Assembly (NCBI GenBank): GCA_958009055.1 | Contig: OY253657.1 | Coordinates: 532,501-543,050, forward strand | Source: Choricystis sp. odSpoLacu1 | Taxonomy: Eukaryota > Chlorophyta > Trebouxiophyceae | Length of the DNA stretch: 10,550 nt | Direction: 5' to 3' | In this document: positions 1 to 8,393 of the stretch, piece after piece | How the letters are laid out: every line of letters starts with the position of its first letter | Numbering within the stretch: the stretch's first letter is position 1 | Position numbers and translations under genes: made by a program | Notes under the pieces: generated by a model | Told to the model about the DNA's origin: nothing | Database searches by the model: none | Seen by the model: only the letters and a program-made list of their open reading frames with translations

Positions 1-889
1 CGGCCAGGTCCAGCAGCGTGCGCGACGCTGCATACGACTCGGACGGTAGGATGCCACCGCTGGCGGGCGTGCTGGCGGGCTCGCCGCTGGCTTGTTTGTC
101 CTGGGTATGGGTGGAAAGGTGCGGGGTGAGCGCGCGCAAACACACACAGCTCGCCACACACAACTCACCACACACGCCACACACACGCGCACCTCATAAA
201 ACACGACCTCCCGGATGCCGGCCTGGATCAACAGCTTGGAGCACTCGTTGCACGGAAACATGGTGACGTACATTGTCGCGCCCGCCACGTTGGCCGCGTT
301 TTTGTTGAGGATGGCGTTCATTTCGGCGTGGCACACGTACGGATACTTCGTGGCCAGCGCGCCCCCGCTGGTGGCGCGCTTGGCCCAGGGCAGGCGCGAG
401 TCGGCGCAACCGCGCGGAAAGCCGTTGTAGCCGATGCCGAGAATAATGCGCGCGGGCGACACTATGCACGCGCCCACCTGCTTGCTGGGGTCTTTGGACC
501 GCTGCGCTGACAGAAAAGCGAGCGCCATGAAGTAGTCGTCCCACGACAGGTAGCTGTGTGGGTGTTGAGGAGGGGAAGGGGAGAACGGGCGTAATCAGTT
601 TGCAGCCCGCCTCTTTCCTATTCAACATCACGCACACGCGCGCACTCGCCCGCTGCACCACCACTCCCTCTCACCTACTCCTCGGCCGCGGGTCAAACGG
701 GTCGTGCTGGGTCGACCGTTTGGGCGCACAGCACGGTGCAGCGTGCACCGTCGCGGTCGCCGTGGGCGCGTGCGCTGTGCGCGCGCGCGCCCGTCCGTGC
801 GCCGCCACGATGGCGCCGCCCAAGGCGGCCGACGCCAGGCAGGCGGCGACGGTGGTGGCGTGGGGCGGCCAGAGCGATGCGTCGGCCAT
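1..889 (-). CDS. dCMP deaminase, left copy, 3' end cut by window edge
   Basis: Deoxycytidylate deaminase converts dCMP to dUMP, the substrate of thymidylate synthase. This is the mirror image of the complete gene at 8394-9365. Exons on the minus strand are 889-675, 553-193 and 100-1. The ATG is at 889-887, and the last exon runs off the window, so about 27 C-terminal residues are missing here. The zinc-site motifs HAEMN and PCNEC are intact in exon 2. Introns (674-554 and 192-101) begin GTGAG and GTGCG and end ACACAG and CCCAG. The gene is divergent from the ITPK gene that starts at 1197. I see no frameshift or stop in the visible part. Whether it is a second gene or an assembly duplicate of the right-hand copy cannot be decided from sequence. 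Confidence 0.85.
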
Positions 890-1196
890 CGCGCGGTGTG
901 TGTGGTGGTTTGTGGGGGTGGCGAGGGGCGCGTGGCTCTTCTGGGCGTGTGAGCGGGAGCGCGCACACACACAAATGGATGGCGTGTGGTGGCGCGCACT
1001 GGGAGGCGGGCGTCAAGAGGGCGCCGCGTGCGCAAAAAGAAAAGTACGAATCGGAGTTTCGTTTTTCCCGAACGTCGAGAGCCCAAATTCGCAACGTTTT
1101 CCCCTCGCTCTCCCCAACCAGTCCGCACCCCCCCACCGCGCGCTGTCCAATGTCGCCTCCCTGACCTCACACGCCCCGCCCTGCCGGCGTCCAGCC
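890..1196. promoter_or_regulatory. Divergent intergenic promoter region, dCMP deaminase / ITPK
   Basis: These 307 bp separate two ATGs pointing away from each other, so they must hold both promoters and 5' UTRs. The stretch at about 1033-1110 is clearly richer in A and T than its surroundings and includes the short inverted pair ACGAA/TTCGT. A CA run lies near 964-973. I see no convincing TATA box. The region is duplicated exactly at 8087-8393. The regulatory role is inferred from gene layout only. Confidence 0.55.
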
Positions 1197-2850
1197 ATGT
1201 CGACCGTGCCGCCCACTAGGCCTGCCGCGGCCAGTGCTGTCGCGACCAGTGCTGCCGCGACCAGTGCTGTCGCGTTGCTTGCCGAGTCCCGCTTGGTGGT
1301 CGACCCACACAAGACAGCTGGAGGTGAGCGTTGTGTAGTGAACAATGGATGGATGAGCAGTGGTGGAGGTGGCGTGTGCTGTTTTGCCAGCGTTTGGTGT
1401 CCACCCGTCGTTCCCAAACCATTCCTCCTTTTGCCTCCCCCTCCAGCCGACACGCTGCCTCAGCGCTTGGTGTGGGGTGGGGTGCGCGTTGTCGTGCTGA
1501 GCAGTGCGTGTGCCCAACCAACCACGTGCACAGATGCCGGCGATGGTGGCACCGTGCCGCATCTGCCGGCCGACGTGACCACCGTCACGTGTGTTGACGG
1601 CGACTGGGGCGCATGCATCAGGTGAGTTTGAACGCGGGGTGTTTTATGTGTCAGTGTGTGTGTCCAGGCGGGTGCGCCACCGCCCCTCCCCCTCTTAAAC
1701 CCACGCTCAAAACAATCCACCCCCCCAAAAAAACGCAGCCGCGCCATCGCAGCCGTCGCCACCGATGCTCCCGCTGTCACCATGTTCCTTCACAATGATG
1801 ATGTCGACGTGGAAGCTGCTGCTGCTGCCGCTGCCCAAGCCGGCGTGCGTGTTGTGCGTGTGTTGACGGCGGCTGCCGTCGAAACCGCGGTCGCCCACAG
1901 CCACGCGCGCGCGGGCGCCCTGTTGGTGGGTGTCTGCATGCGTGCATCGCGTGAGAACGACCTGCTGGCGCGCGGCATGCTGCTTCGCGTGTGTGTGGCG
2001 GGCGACTCTGTGCGGGGGCCTGTGTTTGAAAACCTGCCACCGACCAACCTAGCACGCCGCCTGGCCGGCACGTCCGCCCCATCCTTGGACGCCATTCTGC
2101 ACAAAGTGACGGACGAACTGGTGGCGGGCGGCAGTGCGTGCGCAGGGCGTGACGCGTGGCCGCCCGCCGCGCGTGCACTCGCCGATGCTGCGACCGCGGC
2201 GCCTGTCGTCATTGTGGACGATGTGGCGCGCGTCATGCGGCTGGGTGACCGTTGGGCCACCGCAGACGCGTTGGAGGGCGCGTGCGTGCCCACGCCGCAC
2301 GCGGTGCGTGTCGCGGCGGGTGTGTCGGCCGAGGCAGCACTCGCCGCTCTTGTCAAAACCGGCTTGTCGTTTCCTGTCGTCGTCAAACCACGGACCGCAT
2401 GTGGCACAGCCTCTGCGCACGCCTTGGCTGTGGTGCTGCGCGCCAGTGGGCTGGCGACCGCGTTGACCCGCGCTGGGTGTAGTGACGATAACACCACTGC
2501 CACCGCACCCACCGCTGCCGTCGACACCGCGTGCTGCGACATTCTCATTCAACAGTATGTGGACCACGGTGGCGTGCTGTTCAAAGTCTATGTCGCGGGC
2601 AGCGTGGTGCACGTGTCACGGCGTCCATCGGTGCCTGATTTGGGCAGCAGCGCCGGCGTGGGCGGCCTCCAACCCGGCTCCGACGCCACATCAACAAGCA
2701 AAGAAGACGCAGATGCCTCCTGGCTGGCGTTTGACTCGACCGCCATCGCGCGCACCGCGTCCGCGCTGGCCGCGACGGCTGCTGCGGCGGCGGCCGCCCG
2801 TGTCTGGGCGGCTGGTCCACCTGCCGAACCATCGGCCGCCGATCTGGATG
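1197..2850 (+). CDS. Inositol 1,3,4-trisphosphate 5/6-kinase (ITPK), 3' end lost in gap
   Basis: ITPK is an ATP-grasp kinase that phosphorylates inositol tris- and tetrakisphosphates on the way to higher inositol phosphates. Exons are 1197-1323, 1447-1621 and 1739-2850; introns are GTGAG...CCAG and GTGAG...GCAG. The reading frame is intact to the last base before the Ns. Family landmarks are LDAILHKVTDEL (about 218-229), an acidic IVDD segment, FPVVVKPR with the ATP-binding lysine near 317, and LFKVYVAG with a lysine near 383. The C-terminal metal-binding segment is not in this copy. This copy has the undamaged exon 1, so it defines the N-terminus. The first 115 residues before Met116 are low-complexity and rich in Ala, Val and Thr. 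The gene is divergent from dCMP deaminase. The copy probably duplicates the gene at 3109-5080. Confidence 0.85.
1231..1274 (+). repeat. 15-bp tandem repeat in ITPK exon 1
   Basis: Three near-identical 15-bp units (consensus CCAGTGCTGTCGCGA; the middle unit has one substitution, GCTGCC for GCTGTC) start at 1231, 1246 and 1261 and encode a SAVAT-like pentapeptide repeat. The same array is in the other ITPK copies. In the copy right of the gap an extra T at 3169 lies inside this array. Confidence 0.85.
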
Positions 2851-3050
2851 NNNNNNNNNNNNNNNNNNNNNNNNNNNNNNNNNNNNNNNNNNNNNNNNNN
2901 NNNNNNNNNNNNNNNNNNNNNNNNNNNNNNNNNNNNNNNNNNNNNNNNNNNNNNNNNNNNNNNNNNNNNNNNNNNNNNNNNNNNNNNNNNNNNNNNNNNN
3001 NNNNNNNNNNNNNNNNNNNNNNNNNNNNNNNNNNNNNNNNNNNNNNNNNN
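2851..3050. other. Assembly gap, 200 N
   Basis: Exactly 200 Ns. The round length indicates a scaffold placeholder rather than a measured distance. The sequence to the left ends in ITPK exon 3, while the sequence to the right restarts upstream of the ITPK start codon. Confidence 0.99.
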
Positions 3051-4765
3051 CGCGCTGTCCAATGTCGCCTCCCTGACCTCACACGCCCCGCCCTGCCGGC
3101 GTCCAGCCATGTCGACCGTGCCGCCCACTAGGCCTGCCGCGGCCAGTGCTGTCGCGACCAGTGCTGCCTGCGACCAGTGCTGTCGCGTTGCTTGCCGAGT
3201 CCCGCTTGGTGGTCGACCCACACAAGACAGCTGGAGGTGAGCGTTGTGTAGTGAACAATGGATGGATGAGCAGTGGTGGAGGTGGCGTGTGCTGTTTTGC
3301 CAGCGTTTGGTGTCCCACCCGTCGTTCCCAAACCATTCCTCCTTTTTGCCTCCCCCTCCAGCCGACACGCTGCCTCAGCGCTTGGTGTGGGGTGGGGTGC
3401 GCGTTGTCGTGCTGAGCAGTGCGTGTGCCCAACCAACCACGTGCACAGATGCCGGCGATGGTGGCACCGTGCCGCATCTGCCGGCCGACGTGACCACCGT
3501 CACGTGTGTTGACGGCGACTGGGGCGCATGCATCAGGTGAGTTTGAACGCGGGGTGTTTTATGTGTCAGTGTGTGTGTCCAGGCGGGTGCGCCACCGCCC
3601 CTCCCCCTCTTAAACCCACGCTCAAAACAATCCACCCCCCCAAAAAAACGCAGCCGCGCCATCGCAGCCGTCGCCACCGATGCTCCCGCTGTCACCATGT
3701 TCCTTCACAATGATGATGTCGACGTGGAAGCTGCTGCTGCTGCCGCTGCCCAAGCCGGCGTGCGTGTTGTGCGTGTGTTGACGGCGGCTGCCGTCGAAAC
3801 CGCGGTCGCCCACAGCCACGCGCGCGCGGGCGCCCTGTTGGTGGGTGTCTGCATGCGTGCATCGCGTGAGAACGACCTGCTGGCGCGCGGCATGCTGCTT
3901 CGCGTGTGTGTGGCGGGCGACTCTGTGCGGGGGCCTGTGTTTGAAAACCTGCCACCGACCAACCTAGCACGCCGCCTGGCCGGCACGTCCGCCCCATCCT
4001 TGGACGCCATTCTGCACAAAGTGACGGACGAACTGGTGGCGGGCGGCAGTGCGTGCGCAGGGCGTGACGCGTGGCCGCCCGCCGCGCGTGCACTCGCCGA
4101 TGCTGCGACCGCGGCGCCTGTCGTCATTGTGGACGATGTGGCGCGCGTCATGCGGCTGGGTGACCGTTGGGCCACCGCAGACGCGTTGGAGGGCGCGTGC
4201 GTGCCCACGCCGCACGCGGTGCGTGTCGCGGCGGGTGTGTCGGCCGAGGCAGCACTCGCCGCTCTTGTCAAAACCGGCTTGTCGTTTCCTGTCGTCGTCA
4301 AACCACGGACCGCATGTGGCACAGCCTCTGCGCACGCCTTGGCTGTGGTGCTGCGCGCCAGTGGGCTGGCGACCGCGTTGACCCGCGCTGGGTGTAGTGA
4401 CGATAACACCACTGCCACCGCACCCACCGCTGCCGTCGACACCGCGTGCTGCGACATTCTCATTCAACAGTATGTGGACCACGGTGGCGTGCTGTTCAAA
4501 GTCTATGTCGCGGGCAGCGTGGTGCACGTGTCACGGCGTCCATCGGTGCCTGATTTGGGCAGCAGCGCCGGCGTGGGCGGCCTCCAACCCGGCTCCGACG
4601 CCACATCAACAAGCAAAGAAGACGCAGATGCCTCCTGGCTGGCGTTTGACTCGACCGCCATCGCGCGCACCGCGTCCGCGCTGGCCGCGACGGCTGCTGC
4701 GGCGGCGGCCGCCCGTGTCTGGGCGGCTGGTCCACCTGCCGAACCATCGGCCGCCGATCTGGATG
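3051..4765 (+). repeat. Contig-end duplicate, copy B (right of gap)
   Basis: Direct repeat of 1139-2850. It differs by three single-base insertions: T at 3169, one extra C in 3314-3316 and one extra T in 3343-3347. All three fall within 300 bp of the contig start; the remaining ~1400 bp keep a constant offset. Two of the three are homopolymer length changes, typical of sequencing error at a low-coverage contig end. Confidence 0.9.
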
Positions 4766-5080
4766 GCGTGGTGAGTGCGTTGCGACGTGGACTGGGCGTG
4801 ACGCTGTTTGGTTTTGACGGTGTGGTGGACAGGCAGACAGGTGCGGTTTATGGTTGGGGGGTGGAGTCAAAAGAGAGACAATCTGAAAAAACACCATGCT
4901 GTCCTTTCACTCCCACACCAATTACCCACCCCACCCTCACCACAAAACACAGGCCGCTTGCTCGTTGTCGACGTCAACTATTTCCCGTCCATGGGCGGCG
5001 TGCCGTCCCGTGCTGTGGCGGATGCTGTGTGTGCTGCGGTGATGCAGCGTCGCGCCGCGAAAAACGGTGCGGCCGCTTGA
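3109..5080 (+). CDS. Inositol 1,3,4-trisphosphate 5/6-kinase (ITPK), only copy with complete 3' end; exon 1 frameshifted
   Basis: Exons are 3109-3236, 3362-3536, 3654-4840 and 4953-5080, ending in TGA. Without the extra T at 3169 the product is 538 aa, longer than typical ITPKs of roughly 320-480 aa because of the N-terminal extension and Ala-rich inserts. The insertion puts exon 1 out of frame with the rest; both other copies lack it, so error is likelier than a real mutation. Motifs, numbered on the intact frame: LDAILHKVTDEL (about 218-229), FPVVVKPR (Lys317), LFKVYVAG (Lys383), LFGFD (Asp489) and DVNYFPS (Asp503, Asn505). The Asp-14-Asp-2-Asn spacing is the family's metal-binding arrangement. 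The last intron (4841-4952) splits the TG/RLLVV junction exactly where homology requires. An ATG at 3697 (Met116) precedes the recognisable kinase and could serve as an alternative start. The 3' end converges with PRMT4. Confidence 0.88.
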
Positions 5081-5201
5081 TTTTTTTTGTTGGGGGTGGT
5101 TTCCCGGCACCATCCCTCTCTCTTTTTCACTGTAGCCTAAATCAAACCGCATGGAAATTTGACAAAAATCAACAACAACACCAACAAACAAAACCAAGCC
5201 T
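5081..5201. other. Short convergent intergenic region
   Basis: 121 bp between the ITPK stop and the PRMT4 stop on the opposite strand. It starts with a T-run on the plus strand and has an AAC/CAA-rich stretch at about 5160-5195. No canonical AATAAA is visible on either strand, so the two 3' UTRs must be short or overlap. Confidence 0.7.
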
Positions 5202-7067
5202 TCACACCTGGCCAGTTGCGCCCTCACCGCCGCCGCCGCCACCGCCGCCACCGCCGTCTGCAGCCGCCTGCCCCCACCCCGCCCACGAAGTCAGCTGCCT
5301 GTAGTACGGCTCCTTCAAGTCAAACGTCGCCGTCTGCTCCACGGCGGGCGTGGTGTCGGTCGCGGGCAGTGCCAGCTTGACGTGTACCCAGTAGCTTTGG
5401 CGGTCGTGCGCTTCCATCACCAGCTCGCCCGTCACAATGGCGCCCGGTGGCGCATGCAGGGGTTGCCGCATGACGCAGCGCAGTTGAAACTTGGGCGTGG
5501 GAGGTGGGGGGTGCGGGGTCGGGGCGGTTTTGCACGCAAACACACAGCACGCAGTTGCCCCTTTTTTTCCTTTTCTCTCCCTACTCACCAGTGCGTCGTC
5601 GGCAGCCCAGGCGCTGTGGACAGCCACCTCTGGCCGCCACAGCCGTCAAACAACACGTCAAACCAGGCAGCCACGCCGTGCACGTCGCACTCGCCCGCAA
5701 TGACGAGGCGCAGCGGGATGGCAACGCGGCGCAGCTCAGCTGCTGTGACGCTGCCAAAATCGATGACCCGCGTTTCGGGGCCACTCACCAAGCAGTGCGC
5801 GTCCACAGCGTCCACCACCACCTGCTGAAAGTAGCCGTCCGCGGCGGGCGCTTCCAAGCACGTCAAATCGACGCCATAAAAGTTGGACTGCTGCCAAAAC
5901 GTGGCTTTGAAGGCCAGCTCGGCGTGCAGGGCGGCGTCAGAGAAGGCAGCGACATGGATGCGACCGACGGCCTGTGTGTGTGTGTGTGTGGAAGGTGGTT
6001 GAGAGAGAGAAAAAAGGGAGGGAGGCCGCGTGCATTATTTCCTCTTTCCCTCATTTCTCTCACCGGAAACATGCGCCCTCCCGGCTTCAGCAGCGTGTCC
6101 CGCGCGTGCACATAGCTCTCCACCATGCGCTCGTTCAGCAGGAGCGTGCCCATGGGCTCACTCACCAACACGTCGGCACAGCGCGCCGGCAGCGGCGCGC
6201 TCTCCACGCGCGACCGCACCACCGTCACGCGCCTTCCTGGGCCCGGGTTGGCGGCGCACAACCGTTCCGCGTGGTCGGCCATGGCGGACGCTTCCACAGC
6301 GTACACGCGGGCGGCGCCCGCCTGCGCTGCAAACAGGGACAGAATGCCCGACCCGGCGCCGACGTCGACGACTGTTTTGCCCGCAAAATCGGCCGCGTTA
6401 TCGTTGATGGCGGCCCAGTATGTGCCGGTGCGGACGTAGTCTTGCAGCATGTTTTGCTGGTGCTGCAGCATGCCGTAGTCTGTGTGTGTGTGTGTGTGTG
6501 GAGAGGAGTGAGAGCGGGGAGCGTATGCGGCACACACATGGGCCCCTCTCTTCCATCATTAAACTCACAGTGAAAATACATCAACGCTGATCCAGCATCT
6601 GTTTTTAGCTCAAACTCGTCCTGTGGAGGTTGAGTGGGGGACGGAATGTTGGGTTGGGCGGGCTGCCGTCGCAGTGTGTCCTCACCGCACCGCCTCTTCA
6701 TTTCTCACCTTGCCCGCCAATCCATCCAGCACGGCGCCCACGGCGTCACCATCTGCATCTGTGGAGCACCGCACCGCGACCACACCGTCTCGACCGCGCA
6801 CATAGAACAAGCGCCGCCCCGCACACCACGCGTCGCCCGTGACGCGCACAGTGCCAGCGGCGTCCACCACAGTCACGCGTCCGCTATCCGCGCGCACGAC
6901 GCAGGGTGTTGCCGATGCTGCGTGTGTTGATGAGGGTGGGAAAGGTTTGAGCCTGGGCGAAAGCAGTGGCGTGGTGGCGGCGGTCTGCGGCGCCCCTCTC
7001 CTGTGCCTCTTAATTCACCCCAGTCGCACACGCCGTCGCCGTCCACAGGAGCAGCGACCGTAGCCAT
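5202..7067 (-). CDS. Protein arginine methyltransferase, CARM1/PRMT4 type
   Basis: Type I arginine methyltransferase, transferring methyl groups from S-adenosylmethionine to arginines of histones and other nuclear or RNA-binding proteins. Exons are 7067-7019, 6917-6709, 6620-6569, 6479-6064, 5971-5589 and 5490-5202, giving 465 aa. Residues ~17-86 may be the poorly conserved PH-like N-terminal domain. Next come MYFHYYG and NMLQDYVRTGTY (about 100-124), the SAM-binding VVDVGAGSG (140-148), the VEAS acidic strand (165-168), the double-E loop SEPMG...NERM (Glu211, Glu220), FWQQ, YGVDL, the THW loop (368-370) and DLKEPYYR near the end. The tail is poly-Gly. Motifs match plant-type PRMT4 more closely than animal CARM1, judged by recall. 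Intron 5 (5588-5491) lacks a normal acceptor. An in-frame ATG at 7178 would add 37 residues, but it lies in a re-copied ITPK fragment, so I prefer the ATG at 7067. Confidence 0.92.
5973..5990. repeat. (TG)9 microsatellite at a PRMT4 acceptor
   Basis: Nine TG units on the plus strand, so on the coding (minus) strand a CA run leads straight into the AG of PRMT4 intron 4. It replaces the usual polypyrimidine tract. Confidence 0.9.
6481..6500. repeat. (TG)10 microsatellite at a PRMT4 acceptor
   Basis: Ten TG units on the plus strand. On the minus strand this is a CA run that ends in the AG acceptor of PRMT4 intron 3, next to the exon encoding YGMLQHQQNM. Confidence 0.9.
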
Positions 7068-7122
7068 GGGCCCGCACGACCCCTGGAGTTCAGGAGCAAG
7101 ACAAAACGCCGATTTGCAGGTG

Positions 7123-7186
7123 TGGGCAGCGGCAGCAGCAGCAGCTTCCACGTCGACATCATCATTGTGAAGGAACATGGTGACAG
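7123..7186 (+). repeat. 64-bp direct repeat at the rearrangement junction, copy 1
   Basis: Identical to 7446-7509 at an offset of 323. It is a fragment of ITPK exon 3 (around Met116 and the Ala run) sitting between PRMT4's 5' flank and the truncated ITPK copy. Its last three bases, CAG, are shared with the inner end of the inverted repeat, giving 3-nt microhomology at the join. Confidence 0.93.
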
Positions 7187-8086
7187 AATGGCGTCCAAGG
7201 ATGGGGCGGACGTGCCGGCCAGGCGGCGTGCTAGGTTGGTCGGTGGCAGGTTTTCAAACACAGGCCCCCGCACAGAGTCGCCCGCCACACACACGCGAAG
7301 CAGCATGCCGCGCGCCAGCAGGTCGTTCTCACGCGATGCACGCATGCAGACACCCACCAACAGGGCGCCCGCGCGCGCGTGGCTGTGGGCGACCGCGGTT
7401 TCGACGGCAGCCGCCGTCAACACACGCACAACACGCACGCCGGCTTGGGCAGCGGCAGCAGCAGCAGCTTCCACGTCGACATCATCATTGTGAAGGAACA
7501 TGGTGACAGCGGGAGCATCGGTGGCGACGGCTGCGATGGCGCGGCTGCGTTTTTTTGGGGGGGTGGATTGTTTTGAGCGTGGGTTTAAGAGGGGGAGGGG
7601 CGGTGGCGCACCCGCCTGGACACACACACTGACACATAAAACACCCCGCGTTCAAACTCACCTGATGCATGCGCCCCAGTCGCCGTCAACACACGTGACG
7701 GTGGTCACGTCGGCCGGCAGATGCGGCACGGTGCCACCATCGCCGGCATCTGTGCACGTGGTTGGTTGGGCACACGCACTGCTCAGCACGACAACGCGCA
7801 CCCCACCCCACACCAAGCGCTGAGGCAGCGTGTCGGCTGGAGGGGGAGGCAAAAGGAGGAATGGTTTGGGAACGACGGGTGGACACCAAACGCTGGCAAA
7901 ACAGCACACGCCACCTCCACCACTGCTCATCCATCCATTGTTCACTACACAACGCTCACCTCCAGCTGTCTTGTGTGGGTCGACCACCAAGCGGGACTCG
8001 GCAAGCAACGCGACAGCACTGGTCGCGGCAGCACTGGTCGCGACAGCACTGGCCGCGGCAGGCCTAGTGGGCGGCACGGTCGACAT
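7184..8086 (-). pseudogene. ITPK, truncated 5' copy in the right inverted-repeat arm
   Basis: Exons on the minus strand are 8086-7960, 7836-7662 and 7544-7184. The copy encodes residues 1-221 and breaks off just before the conserved HKVTDEL histidine. Reading continues with 57 unrelated residues from the junction and PRMT4 flank to a stop at 7010-7012. The ATP-grasp lysines and the DVNYFPS metal site are absent, so it cannot encode an active kinase. Exon 1 is intact here and agrees with the left arm, which supports the T at 3169 being wrong. It lies directly upstream of PRMT4 on the same strand. It is either a real duplicated fragment or an assembly chimera. Confidence 0.85.
7446..7509 (+). 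repeat. 64-bp direct repeat, copy 2 (in place within ITPK exon 3)
   Basis: The in-place counterpart of 7123-7186, lying at its normal position in exon 3 of the minus-strand ITPK copy and mirrored at 1774-1837 in the left arm. Confidence 0.93.
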
Positions 8087-8393
8087 GGCTGGACGCCGGC
8101 AGGGCGGGGCGTGTGAGGTCAGGGAGGCGACATTGGACAGCGCGCGGTGGGGGGGTGCGGACTGGTTGGGGAGAGCGAGGGGAAAACGTTGCGAATTTGG
8201 GCTCTCGACGTTCGGGAAAAACGAAACTCCGATTCGTACTTTTCTTTTTGCGCACGCGGCGCCCTCTTGACGCCCGCCTCCCAGTGCGCGCCACCACACG
8301 CCATCCATTTGTGTGTGTGCGCGCTCCCGCTCACACGCCCAGAAGAGCCACGCGCCCCTCGCCACCCCCACAAACCACCACACACACCGCGCG
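8087..8393. promoter_or_regulatory. Divergent intergenic promoter region, right copy
   Basis: Mirror copy of 890-1196, between the ATG of the truncated ITPK copy (8086, minus) and that of dCMP deaminase (8394, plus). The role is inferred from layout; no core promoter motif is recognised. Confidence 0.5.

Larger units (their letters stand above)
1..2099 (+). repeat. Left arm of large inverted repeat
   Basis: Positions 1-2099 are the reverse complement of 7184-9282. Each position x pairs with 9283-x and the relation never shifts, so there is no indel, and I saw no substitution in the parts I compared. The arm carries the dCMP deaminase gene, the divergent promoter and ITPK exons 1, 2 and part of 3. 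The inner end falls inside ITPK codon 221/222. The outer end is set only by the window edge, so the true arm may be longer. Confidence 0.95.
1139..2850 (+). repeat. Contig-end duplicate, copy A (left of gap)
   Basis: This 1712-bp stretch ends exactly at the N gap and reappears as 3051-4765 on the other side. The offset is 1912 at the start and 1915 after three single-base insertions in the right copy, all in its first 300 bp. It covers the ITPK 5' end through most of exon 3. Two contig ends that overlap but were not merged explain this best. Confidence 0.9.

Noticed and set aside
558..1625. Long plus-strand frame of 355 codons across the divergent promoter (and its mirror at 7658-8725)
   Set aside because: It runs antisense through dCMP deaminase exon 1 and reads through ITPK intron 1, which happens to be a multiple of three. 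Only the part from the ATG at 1197, after splicing, is real.
7010..7627. ITPK-PRMT4 flank fusion frame of 205 codons on the minus strand
   Set aside because: The part after ITPK codon 221 is out of frame with both parents and has no domain; it is a by-product of the junction.
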